Shown here piece after piece: positions 17,349-27,609 of a stretch of DNA of 64,000 bases. Numbering within the stretch: the stretch's first letter is position 1; each line of letters starts with the position of its first letter. The translations under genes were made by a program, and so were the position numbers. Below the pieces are notes generated by a model. That model was not told where the DNA came from. It ran no database searches and worked only from the letters and a program-made list of their open reading frames with translations. Origin of the DNA: Mycobacterium sp. Root265 (lineage in GTDB: Bacteria; Actinomycetota; Actinomycetes; Mycobacteriales; Mycobacteriaceae); contig NZ_LMJA01000014.1 in NCBI RefSeq assembly GCF_001428895.1, positions 7,653 to 71,652 of the forward strand. The letters are read 5' to 3'.

Positions 17349-18599
17349 ATGGCAGCTAGCCCCCAGAGTCTGTGTGAGTTCATCGACGCGTCGCCGTCGC
17401 CGTACCACGTGTGCGCCACCGCGGCCCGCCGTCTGACGGCCGCGGGGTACCGCGAGCTGTCCGAGGCCGACGCCTGGCCCGCCGCGGGCAAGTTCTTCAC
17501 CATCCGTGCGGGTTCGCTGGTCGCCTGGGACTCCTCCACCCCGGCGGTGCCGTTCCGGATCGTCGGCGCGCACACCGACAGCCCGAACCTGCGGGTCAAG
17601 CAGCACCCGGACCGGGTGATCGCCGGCTGGCAGGTGGTGGCGCTGCAGCCCTATGGCGGAGCGTGGCTGAATTCCTGGCTGGACCGCGATCTCGGGATCA
17701 GCGGACGGCTCTCCGTCGCCACCGACGGTCAGGTGAGGCACCGGCTGGTGCGCATCGACGATCCGATCCTGCGGGTCCCGCAGCTGGCCATCCATCTGTC
17801 CGAGGACCGCAAGGGCGTCAGCCTGGACCCGCAGCGCCACGTCAATGCGGTGTGGGGCGTCGGGGACCGCCGCTCCTTCCTGGGTTATGTCGCCGAACGA
17901 GCCGGGGTCGACGAGTCCGAGGTACTCGGCTTCGACCTGATGACCCACGATCTCACCCCCTCGGCGATCACCGGGGCCGACGGTGATTTCGTCAGCGCGC
18001 CCCGGCTGGACAACCAGGCCACCTGCTATGCCGGGCTGGAAGCCCTGCTGGCCGCCCCCGCGACGGCCTACGTGCCCGTGCTGGCCCTGTTCGATCACGA
18101 GGAGGTGGGCTCGCAGTCCGATCACGGAGCCCAGTCGGATCTGCTGCTGACCGTGCTGGAGCGCATCACCCTGGCCGGCGGCGGGGGCCGGGAGGACTTC
18201 CTGCGCAGGCTCTCCGAATCCATGGTGGCCTCCGGGGACATGGCGCACGCCACCCACCCCAACTATCCCGAGCGGCACGAGCCCGGCCATCAGATCGCGG
18301 TGAACGGGGGCCCGGTGCTCAAGGTGCAGCCGAATCTGCGCTACGCCACCGACGGCCGGACGGCGGCGGCGTTCGCGCTGGCCTGCAGGCAGGCCGGGGT
18401 GCCGCTGCAGCGCTACGAGCACCGCGCCGATCTGCCGTGCGGGTCCACCATCGGCCCGATGACCGCGGCGGGCACCGGCATCCCGACCGTCGATATCGGC
18501 GCCGCCCAGCTGGCCATGCATTCCGCGCGCGAAGTCATGGGTGCCCGCGATGTCGCGGCCTACGCCGCGGCGCTGCAGGCGTTTCTCGCTCCGGCCTAG
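17349..18599 (+). CDS. pepC: M18 family aminopeptidase
   Basis: This is a 416-residue dinuclear zinc aminopeptidase of the PepC/DAP2 family (Rv0800 type). Zinc ligands are expected in [13 protein letters not shown], in [10 protein letters not shown] and in the final [45 protein letters not shown] is a strong M18 signature. It removes N-terminal residues from peptides in the cytoplasm, usually acidic or neutral ones. It is divergent from dyp. The stop shares a CTAG with the convergent next gene. Confidence 0.93.
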   Translation: MAASPQSLCEFIDASPSPYHVCATAARRLTAAGYRELSEADAWPAAGKFFTIRAGSLVAWDSSTPAVPFRIVGAHTDSPNLRVKQHPDRVIAGWQVVALQPYGGAWLNSWLDRDLGISGRLSVATDGQVRHRLVRIDDPILRVPQLAIHLSEDRKGVSLDPQRHVNAVWGVGDRRSFLGYVAERAGVDESEVLGFDLMTHDLTPSAITGADGDFVSAPRLDNQATCYAGLEALLAAPATAYVPVLALFDHEEVGSQSDHGAQSDLLLTVLERITLAGGGGREDFLRRLSESMVASGDMAHATHPNYPERHEPGHQIAVNGGPVLKVQPNLRYATDGRTAAAFALACRQAGVPLQRYEHRADLPCGSTIGPMTAAGTGIPTVDIGAAQLAMHSAREVMGARDVAAYAAALQAFLAPA

Positions 18600-19201
18600 G
18601 GAATGTCGATCGTGGTGGTCACGGCCACCAGTTGCGGGTCGGTGGGCGCCGAGGAGAAGCCGAACTGCACCGGGGGATCCAGCTCGGCCAGCCCGCCCAG
18701 CGGGACCGCGCCGAACTGCCCGGACAGGGCGTCGATGCGCCGCGAGCGGCGCACCCCGTAGTACTCGCGGCGCCCGCCGCCCGCGGTTCCGGCGGTGTGC
18801 ACCCCGGGCACCAACAGCCCGGCGACCGGATTGATGACCCGCAGCCACCACGGTGCGCTCGCCAGTGGCCCGGGTACCAGCCGCAGCAGCCGGTCGAACC
18901 GCGCCGGGCCGCCCAGCTCCGCGGTGACGTCGAGGTCGGCCGTGGTGACGGTCAGCCGGTCGGCGCTCAGTTCGGCGGTGACCGTGCCGACCCGGACGTC
19001 ATCGAATGCGTAAGTGGCCGAGACGAACTCGGCGACCTGCGCGGTGGGTGCCAATAGCAGCCGCTGTTCGTCGGCGGTCTGGACCATCACATCGGCGAAG
19101 GCGCCGAACGGTGAGGACTGCCACACGCCGACCACCATCCGGATGCCGGCGTCGGTGCCGAAGCCGGCGATGTGGCCGCTGAAAACGAGTCGTGTCCGCA
19201 C
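18596..19201 (-). CDS. Conserved actinobacterial protein of unknown function
   Basis: I do not recognise this 201-residue product. It looks beta-rich (alternating V/T strands such as [29 protein letters not shown]), with one moderately hydrophobic stretch [16 protein letters not shown] near residue 125 and a basic patch [15 protein letters not shown]. The C-terminus ends in repeated V/T residues. A GTG at 19201 begins the conserved-looking part; a longer frame upstream runs through the neighbouring gene in the wrong phase. It probably shares a transcript with the SnoaL-like gene 13 bases upstream. Confidence 0.55.
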   Translation of the reverse strand: MRTRLVFSGHIAGFGTDAGIRMVVGVWQSSPFGAFADVMVQTADEQRLLLAPTAQVAEFVSATYAFDDVRVGTVTAELSADRLTVTTADLDVTAELGGPARFDRLLRLVPGPLASAPWWLRVINPVAGLLVPGVHTAGTAGGGRREYYGVRRSRRIDALSGQFGAVPLGGLAELDPPVQFGFSSAPTDPQLVAVTTTIDIP

Positions 19202-19214
19202 ATGTCGATTGTGC

Positions 19215-19601
19215 CTAGATCTCCGAGTCGCCGTAGCGGATGACGTTCTCCACCACGATGCCGTCCCGGGTGCGCACCCGGTCCATCCCGCGGATCGTGA
19301 TCGGGCCGGACGGGGTCGTCCCGGTGCCGGTGTAGTGCAGGAACACCAGTTCCTCACCCTCGGTGCGGCCCGGGGCGGTGGCGCTGTCCACCAGGGTCAG
19401 TCGCAGGTCGGGGACGGCGGCCACCAGTTCGGCGATCTTGCCGACATAGGCGGTGCGGCCACGGACCGGCGTCGGGTCGCCCTGCCAGTGCCCGACGATG
19501 TCCTCGGCCAGCAGGCCGGCCACCCGGGACGGATCGGGCGCGGCCCAGAATGCCGCCCAGATGTCGGCGGTGAACTTCGGTGCGGTGGGTGTCTGTGTCA
19601 T
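19215..19601 (-). CDS. SnoaL/NTF2-like small protein
   Basis: The 128-residue protein has the alpha+beta cone fold pattern: an N-terminal helix with DIWAAFWAAPDPSRVAGLLAEDIVGHW, then GRTAYVGKIAELVAAVPDLRLTLVD, and a final strand pair around GMDRVRTRDGIVVENVIRYGD. This is the ester-cyclase/polyketide-cyclase-like NTF2 group, often small hydrolases or ligand binders. The ATG at 19601 removes an arginine-rich artefactual extension. Function unknown. Confidence 0.72.
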   Translation of the reverse strand: MTQTPTAPKFTADIWAAFWAAPDPSRVAGLLAEDIVGHWQGDPTPVRGRTAYVGKIAELVAAVPDLRLTLVDSATAPGRTEGEELVFLHYTGTGTTPSGPITIRGMDRVRTRDGIVVENVIRYGDSEI

Positions 19602-19666
19602 ACCCGACAGCCTGCGGTGGTGACGCCGGGTCCTCAATTACCTCCGAGGTAGTCGGTGCCCTGTCC

Positions 19667-19672
19667 TAGGGT
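19667..19672 (+). promoter_or_regulatory. -10 box for a leaderless VOC gene
   Basis: TAGGGT ends 6 bases before the ATG at 19679. Confidence 0.5.
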
Positions 19673-19678
19673 TGGACC

Positions 19679-20026
19679 ATGGCACTGAGTGTTGAGATGA
19701 TCACGTTCGATTGTGTGGATCCCGACGGCCTCGCCGACTGGTGGTCCAAGGCCGCGGGCGGTGACGTGAACGCCGTGGCACCAGGCGAATTCGTCATGGT
19801 CACCAGCGAGGGGCGTCCCGCGCTGGGCTTTCAGCGGGTACCCGACCCGACCCCGGGGAAGAACAAGGTGCACCTGGACTTCCACTCCGCGGACAAGGAG
19901 GCCGAGGTGGCCCGTCTGGTCGCGCTGGGCGCCACCGAGACCGGGCGGAACAGCTTCGGCGACGAGTTCCAGTGGGTGACACTGGCCGACCCGGAGGGCA
20001 ACGCCTTCTGCGTCGCCGGCGGCTAG
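19679..20026 (+). CDS. Glyoxalase/VOC-superfamily protein (Rv0801 type)
   Basis: The 115-residue protein has two beta-alpha-beta-beta-beta halves: ALSVEMITFDCVDPDGLADWWSKAAGG and KVHLDFHSADKEAEVARLVALGATE...WVTLADPEGNAFCVA. The ending DPEGNAFC is typical of VOC proteins; H, D and E residues could bind a metal, but the ligand set is incomplete for glyoxalase I. The length and position next to purL match Rv0801. Substrate unknown. Confidence 0.8.
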   Translation: MALSVEMITFDCVDPDGLADWWSKAAGGDVNAVAPGEFVMVTSEGRPALGFQRVPDPTPGKNKVHLDFHSADKEAEVARLVALGATETGRNSFGDEFQWVTLADPEGNAFCVAGG

Positions 20027-20051
20027 CGTCGAGTCGGTTTGCCCGCATCAC

Positions 20052-20057
20052 TAGAAT
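20052..20057 (+). promoter_or_regulatory. -10 box for leaderless purL
   Basis: TAGAAT ends 6 bases before the purL GTG at 20064; no Shine-Dalgarno is present. Confidence 0.5.
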
Positions 20058-20063
20058 GATCAC

Positions 20064-22361
20064 GTGACGCTGGAGCCCACTGCACAGACCGATACCGTCG
20101 AGCGGGCAGCCGCCACCCCCGACCAACCTCAGCCCTTCCGTGAGCTGGGCCTCAAGGATGACGAGTACCAGCGCATCCGTGAGATCCTGGGGCGCCGCCC
20201 CACCGACGCCGAACTGGCGATGTACTCGGTGATGTGGAGCGAGCACTGCTCCTACAAGTCCTCCAAGGTGCACCTGCGCTACTTCGGTGAGACGACGACC
20301 GACGAGATGCGGGCCGGGATGCTCGCCGGCATCGGCGAGAACGCCGGCGTCGTGGATATCGGCGACGGCTGGGCGGTCACCTTCAAGGTGGAATCGCACA
20401 ACCACCCGTCCTACGTGGAGCCCTACCAGGGTGCGGCGACCGGTGTCGGCGGCATCGTGCGCGACATCATGGCCATGGGCGCCCGCCCGGTCGCGGTGAT
20501 GGACCAGCTGCGCTTCGGCGCCGCGGATGCCCCCGACACCCGCCGCGTGCTCGACGGCGTGGTCCGCGGCATCGGCGGCTACGGCAACTCACTGGGCCTG
20601 CCCAACATCGGCGGTGAGACCGTCTTCGACCCCTCCTACGCGGGCAACCCGCTGGTGAACGCGCTGTGCGTCGGCGTGCTGCGCAAGGAGGACCTGCACC
20701 TGGCCTTCGCGTCCGGCACCGGCAACAAGATCATCCTGTTCGGCGCCCGCACCGGCCTGGACGGCATCGGTGGCGTGAGCGTGCTGGCGAGCGAAACCTT
20801 CGGCGGTGACGAGGGATCCGGCCCCGGACGCAAGAAGCTGCCCGCGGTGCAGGTCGGCGACCCGTTCATGGAGAAGGTGCTCATCGAGTGCTGCCTGGAG
20901 CTCTACGCCGCCGACCTGGTGGTCGGCATCCAGGACCTCGGCGGCGCCGGACTGTCTTGTGCCACCTCGGAACTCGCGTCCGCCGGTGACGGTGGCATGC
21001 GGGTGGAGCTGGAAGCGGTACCCCAGCGCGCCGCCGATATGACCCCGGCCGAGATCCTGTCCTCGGAATCTCAGGAACGCATGTGCGCGGTGGTGACACC
21101 GGAGAACGTGGACAAGTTCATGGCCGTCTGCCGTAAATGGGATGTGCTGGCCAGCGTCATCGGTGAGGTCACCGACGGTGACCGCCTCGAGATCACCTGG
21201 CACGGCGAGACAGTCGTGGACGTGCCGCCGCGCACCGTGGCCCACGAGGGCCCGGTGTACAAGCGACCGGTGGCCCGGCCCGACACCCAGGACGCGCTGA
21301 TCGCCGACACCTCGGCCAAGCTGCCCCGCCCGGCTACGGGCGATGAGCTCAAGGCGACTGTGCTTGCGCTGCTGGGCAGCCCGCACCTGTGCAGCCGGGC
21401 GTTCATCACCGAACAGTACGACCGCTACGTGCGCGGTAACACCGTGCTCGCCGAGCATGCCGACGGTGGCGTGCTGCGTATCGACGAGACCACCGGCCGC
21501 GGCGTCGCGATCTCCACCGATGCATCCGGGCGCTACACCCAGCTCGACCCGTACACCGGTGCACAGTTGGCGCTGGCCGAGGCGTACCGCAACGTGGCCG
21601 TCACCGGGGCCACCCCCGTCGCGGTCACCAACTGCCTGAACTTCGGCTCACCGGAGGATCCGGGTGTCATGTGGCAGTTCTCCCAGGCGGTCCGCGGACT
21701 CGCCGATGGCTGTGCGACGCTGGGGATTCCGGTCACCGGCGGCAACGTCAGCTTCTACAATCAGACCGGCAGCACGCCGATCCTGCCCACCCCCGTGGTG
21801 GGCGTGCTGGGCGTCATCGACGATGTGACCCGCCGCATCCCGACCGGCCTGGGCAACGAACCCGGCGAGACGCTGCTGCTGCTCGGTGACACCCGCGACG
21901 AGTTCGACGGATCGATCTGGGCACAGGTGACCGGCGACCACCTCGGCGGGGTCCCGCCGCAGGTCGACCTGGCGCGCGAGAAACTGCTGGCCGAGGTGCT
22001 GACCGCCGCCTCACGGGACGGATTGGTCTCGGCCGCACACGATCTGAGCGAGGGCGGACTCATCCAGGCCGTCATCGAGGCATCGCTGGCAGGCGAGACC
22101 GGCAGCCGGGTCGTCCTGCCGGAAGGCGTGGACCCCTTCGTCTACCTGTTCTCCGAGTCGGCAGGCCGCGTCCTGGTGGCGGTGCCACGCACCGAGGAGA
22201 GCCGGTTCCGGGCCATGTGCGAGGCGCGTGGCCTGCCGGTCACCCGGATCGGCGTGTCCGATGAGGGCAGCGAATCGATCGAGGTGCAAGGGCAGTTCAC
22301 CGTGACGCTCGCTGAGCTGCGGGCCACCTCCGAGGGCGTGCTGCCCGGGCTGTTCGGGTGA
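20064..22361 (+). CDS. purL: FGAM synthase large subunit PurL
   Basis: This is the 765-residue small-type PurL, which uses ammonia from PurQ and ATP to make formylglycinamidine ribotide. It has [12 protein letters not shown] with the catalytic His near residue 60, VESHNHPS (magnesium/ATP contact), [29 protein letters not shown] and [11 protein letters not shown] in the second half-domain. The length is that expected for the PurS-dependent form. The stop overlaps the next gene as GTGA. PurS and PurQ are encoded 5 kb upstream. Confidence 0.96.
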   Translation: MTLEPTAQTDTVERAAATPDQPQPFRELGLKDDEYQRIREILGRRPTDAELAMYSVMWSEHCSYKSSKVHLRYFGETTTDEMRAGMLAGIGENAGVVDIGDGWAVTFKVESHNHPSYVEPYQGAATGVGGIVRDIMAMGARPVAVMDQLRFGAADAPDTRRVLDGVVRGIGGYGNSLGLPNIGGETVFDPSYAGNPLVNALCVGVLRKEDLHLAFASGTGNKIILFGARTGLDGIGGVSVLASETFGGDEGSGPGRKKLPAVQVGDPFMEKVLIECCLELYAADLVVGIQDLGGAGLSCATSELASAGDGGMRVELEAVPQRAADMTPAEILSSESQERMCAVVTPENVDKFMAVCRKWDVLASVIGEVTDGDRLEITWHGETVVDVPPRTVAHEGPVYKRPVARPDTQDALIADTSAKLPRPATGDELKATVLALLGSPHLCSRAFITEQYDRYVRGNTVLAEHADGGVLRIDETTGRGVAISTDASGRYTQLDPYTGAQLALAEAYRNVAVTGATPVAVTNCLNFGSPEDPGVMWQFSQAVRGLADGCATLGIPVTGGNVSFYNQTGSTPILPTPVVGVLGVIDDVTRRIPTGLGNEPGETLLLLGDTRDEFDGSIWAQVTGDHLGGVPPQVDLAREKLLAEVLTAASRDGLVSAAHDLSEGGLIQAVIEASLAGETGSRVVLPEGVDPFVYLFSESAGRVLVAVPRTEESRFRAMCEARGLPVTRIGVSDEGSESIEVQGQFTVTLAELRATSEGVLPGLFG

Positions 22362-24082
22362 TTGACCGGACCACACTCCGGCATCCGTTACTGGTTTGGG
22401 TCTGGAGTCTGGTCCGGCTCGATTTCGTCGGCATCCCCGTCGGGGCGTTGTTCTTCTGCCTGTCGCTGACCCCGTCGTTATTGCCGAGGGACTGGCTGTT
22501 CGCCGGGCTGATCGGTGGCATCAACGCCGCCATCGGTTACGGGATCGGGGTGCTGATCCGAAAAATCACGCACCGCTTCGTATTACGGCACCGATCCTGG
22601 TGGCCGCCGAGCACGTCGACCTTGCGCATCGCGAAGATTGCCGCGGTGGCGGGCGCGTTGACCGTGCCGGTGCTCACCGTGATCCCCGCGGCCCGCTGGC
22701 AGCGCCAGGTATCCGCGCTGATGGGCATCGAGGGGCCGACGACGCTGACGTACATGCGGACACTGCTGCTGGCCGTGCTGGTCGGTGCCGCCTGTATCGC
22801 GGTGTGGCGCGTGCTGGTCGATCTGGTCAAACTCATCGCGCGCATGCTGATTCGCCGGTGGCATCTGCACAGCGAGGTCGCCTTCTTCATCGGCACGGCC
22901 GTCATCGCGGTGCTGTTCGTCATGATGGTCAACGGCGTGCTCTACCGCGGGTTCCTGCTCGGCGCCAGCCAGATCTTCCAGCCGCAGAATGCCACCAGCA
23001 TGGCCGGTGTGGTTCAGCCGCTGGAGCCCGAGAGATCGGGTAGTCCCACCTCTTTCGCGTCATGGGATTCCCTGGGCTATCAGGGCCGCAACTTCGTGGC
23101 CGGCGGACCGCATGCCGCCGATCTGACCCGGCTCAACGGTGCGCCCGCGTTGGAGCCGATCCGGGTGTACGCCGGGCTGCAGACCGCCGACACCGACGAG
23201 AGCCGAATGGCGGTGCTGCTCAGCGAACTGGAACGCACCGGGGCGTTCGACCGCGAACTGCTCGTCATCATCCCCACGACGGGCACCGGCTGGGTGAATC
23301 CGGTGGCCGCGAGGGCCGTGGAGTCCATGTACAACGGGGACACCGCGCTGGTCGGCATGCAGTATTCCTATCTGCCGAGCTGGATTTCGTTCCTCGGTGA
23401 CCGCCAGAAGTCGATCGAATCGGCACGGATGATGATCGACGGTATCCATCAGCGATGGTCGGAGTTGCCCGAGAACGACCGGCCGAAACTGGTGCTGTAC
23501 GGCGAGAGTCTGGGCTCCTACGCCGGCCAGGGCGCGTTCGGCTGGCTGCCCGATATCGCGGAGGAGGACTTCTCCGGGGTGCTGTGGGTCGGTCCGCCGC
23601 ACGAGAGTTCGTTGTGGAGCGGGCTGGTGCTGCGCCGCGACCCGGGCACGCCGGAGGTCGAGCCGCGCTACGACAACGGCAGCACGGTGCGCTTCTCGCA
23701 GGCCGCCGATCCGGCCGATGTGCAGCGGGTCGCCGCCCCGCCCTGGGACGGTACCCGGGTGCTGTTCCTGCAGCACGCGTCGGACCCCATCGTCTGGTGG
23801 TCACCGAATCTGTTGTTCTCCCGGCCCGATTGGCTGCGCGAACCACCGGGAACCGACCGGACCGCATCCATGCGCTGGTACCCGATCGTCACCTTCTGGC
23901 AGGTGGGTGCCGATATGACCAATGCGGCAGGAGTGCCGGAAGGGCACGGGCACAACTACTCCGACACCGTGCTCGACGGTCTGGTGGCCGTCGCCGCCCC
24001 GGACGGTTGGACACCGGCCGACACCGAGCGGATCCGCGACGACCTTGACAGCAAGGCCGGCGTCGACGGCCCCGAGACCTAG
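22358..24082 (+). CDS. Membrane-anchored alpha/beta hydrolase (Abhydrolase_9 family)
   Basis: The 574-residue protein has an N-terminal membrane domain with about four to five helices (residues 20-205) and a C-terminal extracytoplasmic hydrolase domain. The nucleophile elbow is [10 protein letters not shown] (Ser near residue 384) in front of a typical DPIVWW loop and a final GHGHNYSD bearing the candidate catalytic His. This domain pair is a known uncharacterised family in actinobacteria. It is coupled to purL by a GTGA overlap, although a role in purine metabolism is unlikely. A cell-envelope lipid esterase is an inference. Confidence 0.78.
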   Translation: MIDRTTLRHPLLVWVWSLVRLDFVGIPVGALFFCLSLTPSLLPRDWLFAGLIGGINAAIGYGIGVLIRKITHRFVLRHRSWWPPSTSTLRIAKIAAVAGALTVPVLTVIPAARWQRQVSALMGIEGPTTLTYMRTLLLAVLVGAACIAVWRVLVDLVKLIARMLIRRWHLHSEVAFFIGTAVIAVLFVMMVNGVLYRGFLLGASQIFQPQNATSMAGVVQPLEPERSGSPTSFASWDSLGYQGRNFVAGGPHAADLTRLNGAPALEPIRVYAGLQTADTDESRMAVLLSELERTGAFDRELLVIIPTTGTGWVNPVAARAVESMYNGDTALVGMQYSYLPSWISFLGDRQKSIESARMMIDGIHQRWSELPENDRPKLVLYGESLGSYAGQGAFGWLPDIAEEDFSGVLWVGPPHESSLWSGLVLRRDPGTPEVEPRYDNGSTVRFSQAADPADVQRVAAPPWDGTRVLFLQHASDPIVWWSPNLLFSRPDWLREPPGTDRTASMRWYPIVTFWQVGADMTNAAGVPEGHGHNYSDTVLDGLVAVAAPDGWTPADTERIRDDLDSKAGVDGPET

Positions 24083-24501
24083 ACGTCCCGGATATCGGGC
24101 ACCAGCTCGTGCGGGTCGGTGTCCAGGTCGTCGATGCCGAAGCTGATGATGCGGGTGGGCGTGATCCTGATGATGCCGGCGTCGAGTTCGTCGCCGGACT
24201 TGCCCACGGCCGCTGCTACCCAGGCCTGCTCCGCAGTGCCCCGAATCTCCAGGCAGCGCACCCGCCACGGATCACGGGAGGCGATGTCGTCCACCACGAA
24301 CGCCACCTTCGGATGGTGTGCGATGTTGCGCCACTTCTGACTGTCGGACATGTGGAACCCGGCGATGTCGATGGTGCCCAGATCGGCGTTGTAGCTGAAA
24401 CCGACCGGGCTGTTCTGGGGTGTGCCGTTGCGCTGAACGGTGGCGAGGCGGCCGAGGTCGGCCTGGTTCAGGAAGGCGATTTCGTGCGGTTTCATGGACA
24501 T
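24079..24501 (-). CDS. PPOX-class flavin/F420-binding protein
   Basis: The 140-residue split-barrel protein is of the pyridoxamine-phosphate-oxidase-like family, in which many mycobacterial members bind F420. Visible are LGRLATVQRNGTPQNSPVGFSYN, the strand IDIAGFHMSDSQKWRNIAHHPKVAFVVDD, and RCLEIRGTAEQ, the usual family order. The ATG at 24501 follows a -10 box at 6 bases; a TTG slightly upstream is less likely. The promoter overlaps a perfect 20-bp palindrome. The stop shares CTAG with the hydrolase gene. Confidence 0.82.
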   Translation of the reverse strand: MSMKPHEIAFLNQADLGRLATVQRNGTPQNSPVGFSYNADLGTIDIAGFHMSDSQKWRNIAHHPKVAFVVDDIASRDPWRVRCLEIRGTAEQAWVAAAVGKSGDELDAGIIRITPTRIISFGIDDLDTDPHELVPDIRDV

Positions 24502-24507
24502 AGGGTC

Positions 24508-24513
24508 ACGGTA
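24508..24513 (-). promoter_or_regulatory. -10 box for a leaderless PPOX gene
   Basis: TACCGT on the minus strand ends 6 bases before the ATG at 24501. TTGACC 19 bases further upstream (24533-24538) may act as -35, so the palindrome lies between the two elements. Confidence 0.5.
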
Positions 24514-24515
24514 GA

Positions 24516-24535
24516 ACCTCAATGATCATTGAGGT
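24516..24535. promoter_or_regulatory. Perfect 20-bp palindrome, probable repressor operator
   Basis: ACCTCAATGATCATTGAGGT is identical to its reverse complement. It sits between the predicted -35 and -10 elements of the PPOX gene, the usual place for a repressor site. No regulator gene is next to it, so the cognate factor is unknown. Confidence 0.65.
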
Positions 24536-24542
24536 CAAGGCC

Positions 24543-25757
24543 TCAGGGATTGATGGTGGGCGCGCCGACCTGGCGGCCCCACACATAATCGGTGAAGATC
24601 GGCTGACCCAGCTCGAAGTGGTTGTAGGGCGCGATCGACAACCCGGTGTCCATCACCAGATACGGCGCAGGCCACAGTTCCCGGGTGATCTTCTGCCAGC
24701 AACCCGGCCGTCCGCCCGGCCCGCCGCGGGCATTCACCCGCGGCAAATTGTCCGGGAACACATAGGTATTGGGCACGCCCGCGCCGAAGATCGTGCCCGC
24801 CGACGCCAGCGAGTACCCGTTGTCACCGCCGAACACCTCGGCCATCAACGGGGCGGCGTCGTAGTAGTTGCGGATGGTGCACAGCAGTTGCGGGCTGTAG
24901 TAGTCGAAGAGTTTCGAGGTGGGAATCAGATCCTGGGCAGCACGGACCAGATACGGCCCGCCGCGGTCCAGGATCTCGCCGGCGGTGCCACTGAATCCGA
25001 TGGCCGACAAGAGTGCATCGTCGACCGCGCCGCGCTCATCGTGCAGCGTGCCTGCGGTCAACGCCGCTGCCGCGAGTCCGTCGAAGAGGCCGGGTGCGGC
25101 GTCGGCATAGATGTCGGCGAGTTCGGCCAGGCCCCGCACATCGCGGCGGAACTGCGGCATCTGGGCGTTGAAGCGTTCCAGGATGGCGTTGGCGTCGGTC
25201 AGTGACTCACCGAACGCGGTGCCCATCCCGCCGAGCGCCTGCGCCGCGGCGGTCAGGGTCTGGTTCAGCTGCACCGGGTCCACCCGCTCCGAGATGGCCA
25301 TGATCGTCTCGAAAAGCGTGTTGAACTCCGTGCTCACCCAGCTGGCGGTGATCTCGCTGCCGGCCGATATACGTTGTGGGGAAGGGTTTTCCGGTGATCG
25401 CAGCGCGATGTACTTGTTGCCGAACACGGTGCTGGCGTTGATGTCGGCGCCGACGTTGGCCGGGATGAGGTGCAGATATCTCGGTTCGACTCGCAGCGTC
25501 AGCCGCGCATGCGGAGTGCCCGCGATGCTGGTCGCCGCGATCTCGCCGACCCGGCCGATCTCCACACCGTTGAGCGTGACCTTGGACCCCGGATCGACGA
25601 CCAGCCCGGCCCGCGGCGATATCAGGGTGAGCTCGGTGCGCGAGCGGAAATCGCCTCGGAACTGCCCCCAGATCAGCGCGGCGCCGACCGTCAGCACGAT
25701 CAGAGCGATGGCGCCGACCGTCTTGTACGGCGGTGCCGGACGGTCGACGACAGCCAC
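24543..25757 (-). CDS. Orphan MceA-like protein
   Basis: This 404-residue Mce protein stands alone, with no yrbE or other mce genes beside it. One N-terminal membrane helix (about 12-32) is followed by the MlaD/MCE domain: TELTLISPRAGLVVDPGSKVTLNGVEIGRVGEI through FGNKYIALRSP. The long helical tail ends in a region like that of MceA proteins (ELGQPIFTDYVWGRQVG). Mce proteins form periplasmic tunnels for lipid uptake; an orphan might pair with YrbE permeases encoded elsewhere, for example at 62 kb. GTG start. Confidence 0.85.
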   Translation of the reverse strand: MAVVDRPAPPYKTVGAIALIVLTVGAALIWGQFRGDFRSRTELTLISPRAGLVVDPGSKVTLNGVEIGRVGEIAATSIAGTPHARLTLRVEPRYLHLIPANVGADINASTVFGNKYIALRSPENPSPQRISAGSEITASWVSTEFNTLFETIMAISERVDPVQLNQTLTAAAQALGGMGTAFGESLTDANAILERFNAQMPQFRRDVRGLAELADIYADAAPGLFDGLAAAALTAGTLHDERGAVDDALLSAIGFSGTAGEILDRGGPYLVRAAQDLIPTSKLFDYYSPQLLCTIRNYYDAAPLMAEVFGGDNGYSLASAGTIFGAGVPNTYVFPDNLPRVNARGGPGGRPGCWQKITRELWPAPYLVMDTGLSIAPYNHFELGQPIFTDYVWGRQVGAPTINP

Positions 25758-25774
25758 TTTGCGACACTAAACCG

Positions 25775-26155
25775 ATGATGGCCCGTCGTACTGCGGATCC
25801 GGCAGAGACACGCGCCGCGGTGCTCGCGGTGGGGGAGTGGCTGCGCGACGACTCCACCGCGGAACCGGCGCGCGATGAACTGGCCGCCGCGGTGCGCCTC
25901 ACCGCGCGCACGCTGGCCGCGATGGCGCCGGGTGCGAGCGTCGAGGTGCGGGTGCCGCCCTTCGTGGCGGTGCAGTGCATCGAAGGCCCCCGCCATACCC
26001 GGGGCACTCCGCCCAATGTCGTGGAAACCGATCCGCGCACCTGGCTGCTGCTGGTCACCGGGCTGATCGGGATCGACGCCCCGGCGCTGCATCTGTCCGG
26101 ATCGCGTGCCGCCGAGATTTCGCACTGGCTGCCATTGGTGGACCTGGATTCCTAG
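25775..26155 (+). CDS. Conserved mycobacterial protein (Rv0807 type, SCP-like)
   Basis: The 126-residue protein resembles the small actinobacterial sterol-carrier-like group: TRAAVLAVGEWLRDDS, then ASVEVRVPPFVAVQCIEGPRHTRGTPPNVVETDPRTWLLLVTG, and HLSGSRAAEISHWLPL at the end. The RGTPPNVVE...W...TG part is the conserved core. The position just upstream of the purF region matches Rv0807. The ATG at 25775 is followed by a second ATG at 25778. Function unknown. Confidence 0.7.
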   Translation: MMARRTADPAETRAAVLAVGEWLRDDSTAEPARDELAAAVRLTARTLAAMAPGASVEVRVPPFVAVQCIEGPRHTRGTPPNVVETDPRTWLLLVTGLIGIDAPALHLSGSRAAEISHWLPLVDLDS

Positions 26156-27462
26156 CGGAAGTACGGGTACTCCTGCACCCAGTGGAACCCGCGGTTGCGC
26201 AGGGTGAAACTCGACAGGTCGACCTCGTGCAGCGTGATGTCGACGGAGCGGCCCTCCAGGCGCCCGGTCAACTCGAGGCGGTCCGGTGCGGGCTGTTCGA
26301 CGCTGAAGTCGGCGAACGGCCTCGGGTCCGGTACCGCAGCAGTCTTCCCGTCGGGCAGCGGCAACGGCGCGGTGATCGTGACGTGGCCGGCGTCGATCTG
26401 GGCGGGCGCATCCCGCAGGGTGCCGTCCATGAGCTGGAAGGTGATCAATCCGGGCCGGTCGACGACCAGGTGACTCCACCGGAACCGATCGGTGGTCAGC
26501 GGGGGCGACACCCGCCCGTCGACGCTGAACTCGGTGACAGCCCAGATGCCGTACAGCTGCGGCTTGGGCCGGCCGTCGCCGTATTCATGCCAGGATTGCC
26601 AGCCCACGACCGCGAGACCGATGCTGACCCAGATGCCCAGACCCACCTGCGCGGCTGTCGCAATTCGGTTGGCGCGCTGCCCGGTGAACAGTCGCGGTGT
26701 GTGCAGCGGTTCCGAATGACGTTGCAGCACAAGAGTATCGGCTATCCGACGTAGATGCGGCGCGAGCAGGACCAGGCTGATCAGCAGCAGGTGGGACGAC
26801 AGGATCTTCACCGGCACGTCGAAGGCCATGTTCATCAGGAACACCTGGCCCATGCTCAGCAGGCTGAGCAGCGCACCCAGCACCGCGGTCCGGGGCCAGA
26901 ACAGCAGCAGTCCCGCGACTACCTCGACCGCGCCCAGCGCCATCTCGTAGGGATGTGAACTGCCGACCTGCAGCCACAGCACCGACATCGGGCTGAACTG
27001 CCCGAAGGGCTGCAGCAGGGCCGCCAGCGGCGGCGCGGGCATCTGGGTGGGGATGAGCTTCGCGAAACCGTAGAACAGCATCTGCCCGCCCAGGCACAGG
27101 CGCAGGAACACGGTGAACCAGACCGCCAGCCGGGTGTACTCGGTACGCCGCCGGTCCAGCACCGACCACACTGCGGCACCTATCAGCGCGATCAGCAGCA
27201 GACAGGCGATGGACACCCAGATCGCGGCCTGGTCCCCGCTGCCCGAGCCGGGACGCAGCGCCGCGTCGACCCCGAACAGCGTGCGCCCCACCCAGTCGGT
27301 GACCGGCGCGGTCAGCAGCATCTGCCACATGACCGCCCCGGAGGGCAGCCAGAGCGCGATGATGCCGGCGAATGCGAAGGTGATCTGGGCGAACCACAGG
27401 CAGAACAGACCGAGGTACAGGAAGCAGAACCGGAATGCGACGCGCGTCACTGGATGCCACAC
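26152..27462 (-). CDS. DoxX-family membrane protein
   Basis: The 436-residue protein has about eight membrane spans in the first 300 residues, with a DoxX-like core (FLRLCLGGQMLFYGFAKLIPTQM ... VGSSHPYEMALGAVEVVAGLLLFWPRTAVLGALLSLLSMGQVFLMN). A soluble C-terminal domain of about 130 residues, rich in beta strands, follows (LYGIWAVTEFSVDGRV to VQEYPYFR). DoxX proteins are linked to quinone-coupled redox processes and membrane stress, but this large two-domain form is not functionally assigned. GTG start. The stop shares CTAG with the Rv0807-like gene. Confidence 0.75.
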   Translation of the reverse strand: MWHPVTRVAFRFCFLYLGLFCLWFAQITFAFAGIIALWLPSGAVMWQMLLTAPVTDWVGRTLFGVDAALRPGSGSGDQAAIWVSIACLLLIALIGAAVWSVLDRRRTEYTRLAVWFTVFLRLCLGGQMLFYGFAKLIPTQMPAPPLAALLQPFGQFSPMSVLWLQVGSSHPYEMALGAVEVVAGLLLFWPRTAVLGALLSLLSMGQVFLMNMAFDVPVKILSSHLLLISLVLLAPHLRRIADTLVLQRHSEPLHTPRLFTGQRANRIATAAQVGLGIWVSIGLAVVGWQSWHEYGDGRPKPQLYGIWAVTEFSVDGRVSPPLTTDRFRWSHLVVDRPGLITFQLMDGTLRDAPAQIDAGHVTITAPLPLPDGKTAAVPDPRPFADFSVEQPAPDRLELTGRLEGRSVDITLHEVDLSSFTLRNRGFHWVQEYPYFR

Positions 27463-27566
27463 GACGCCCCACGGTAGTCGGCGGGAATGCGGACCCCCGC
27501 TGCGGAGGTTGGGTGATGTGACGACGAAAACCGGCGTCCGATTGAGTTATTGGGGTCGGATGACCG

Positions 27567-27572
27567 TAGACT
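27567..27572 (+). promoter_or_regulatory. -10 box for purF
   Basis: TAGACT predicts a start near 27580 and a leader of about 30 bases with GGGAG ahead of the purF GTG. Confidence 0.4.
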
Positions 27573-27609
27573 GGGCCGCGTCACCCACAGCCCCCAGGGA
27601 GCAGCCATC

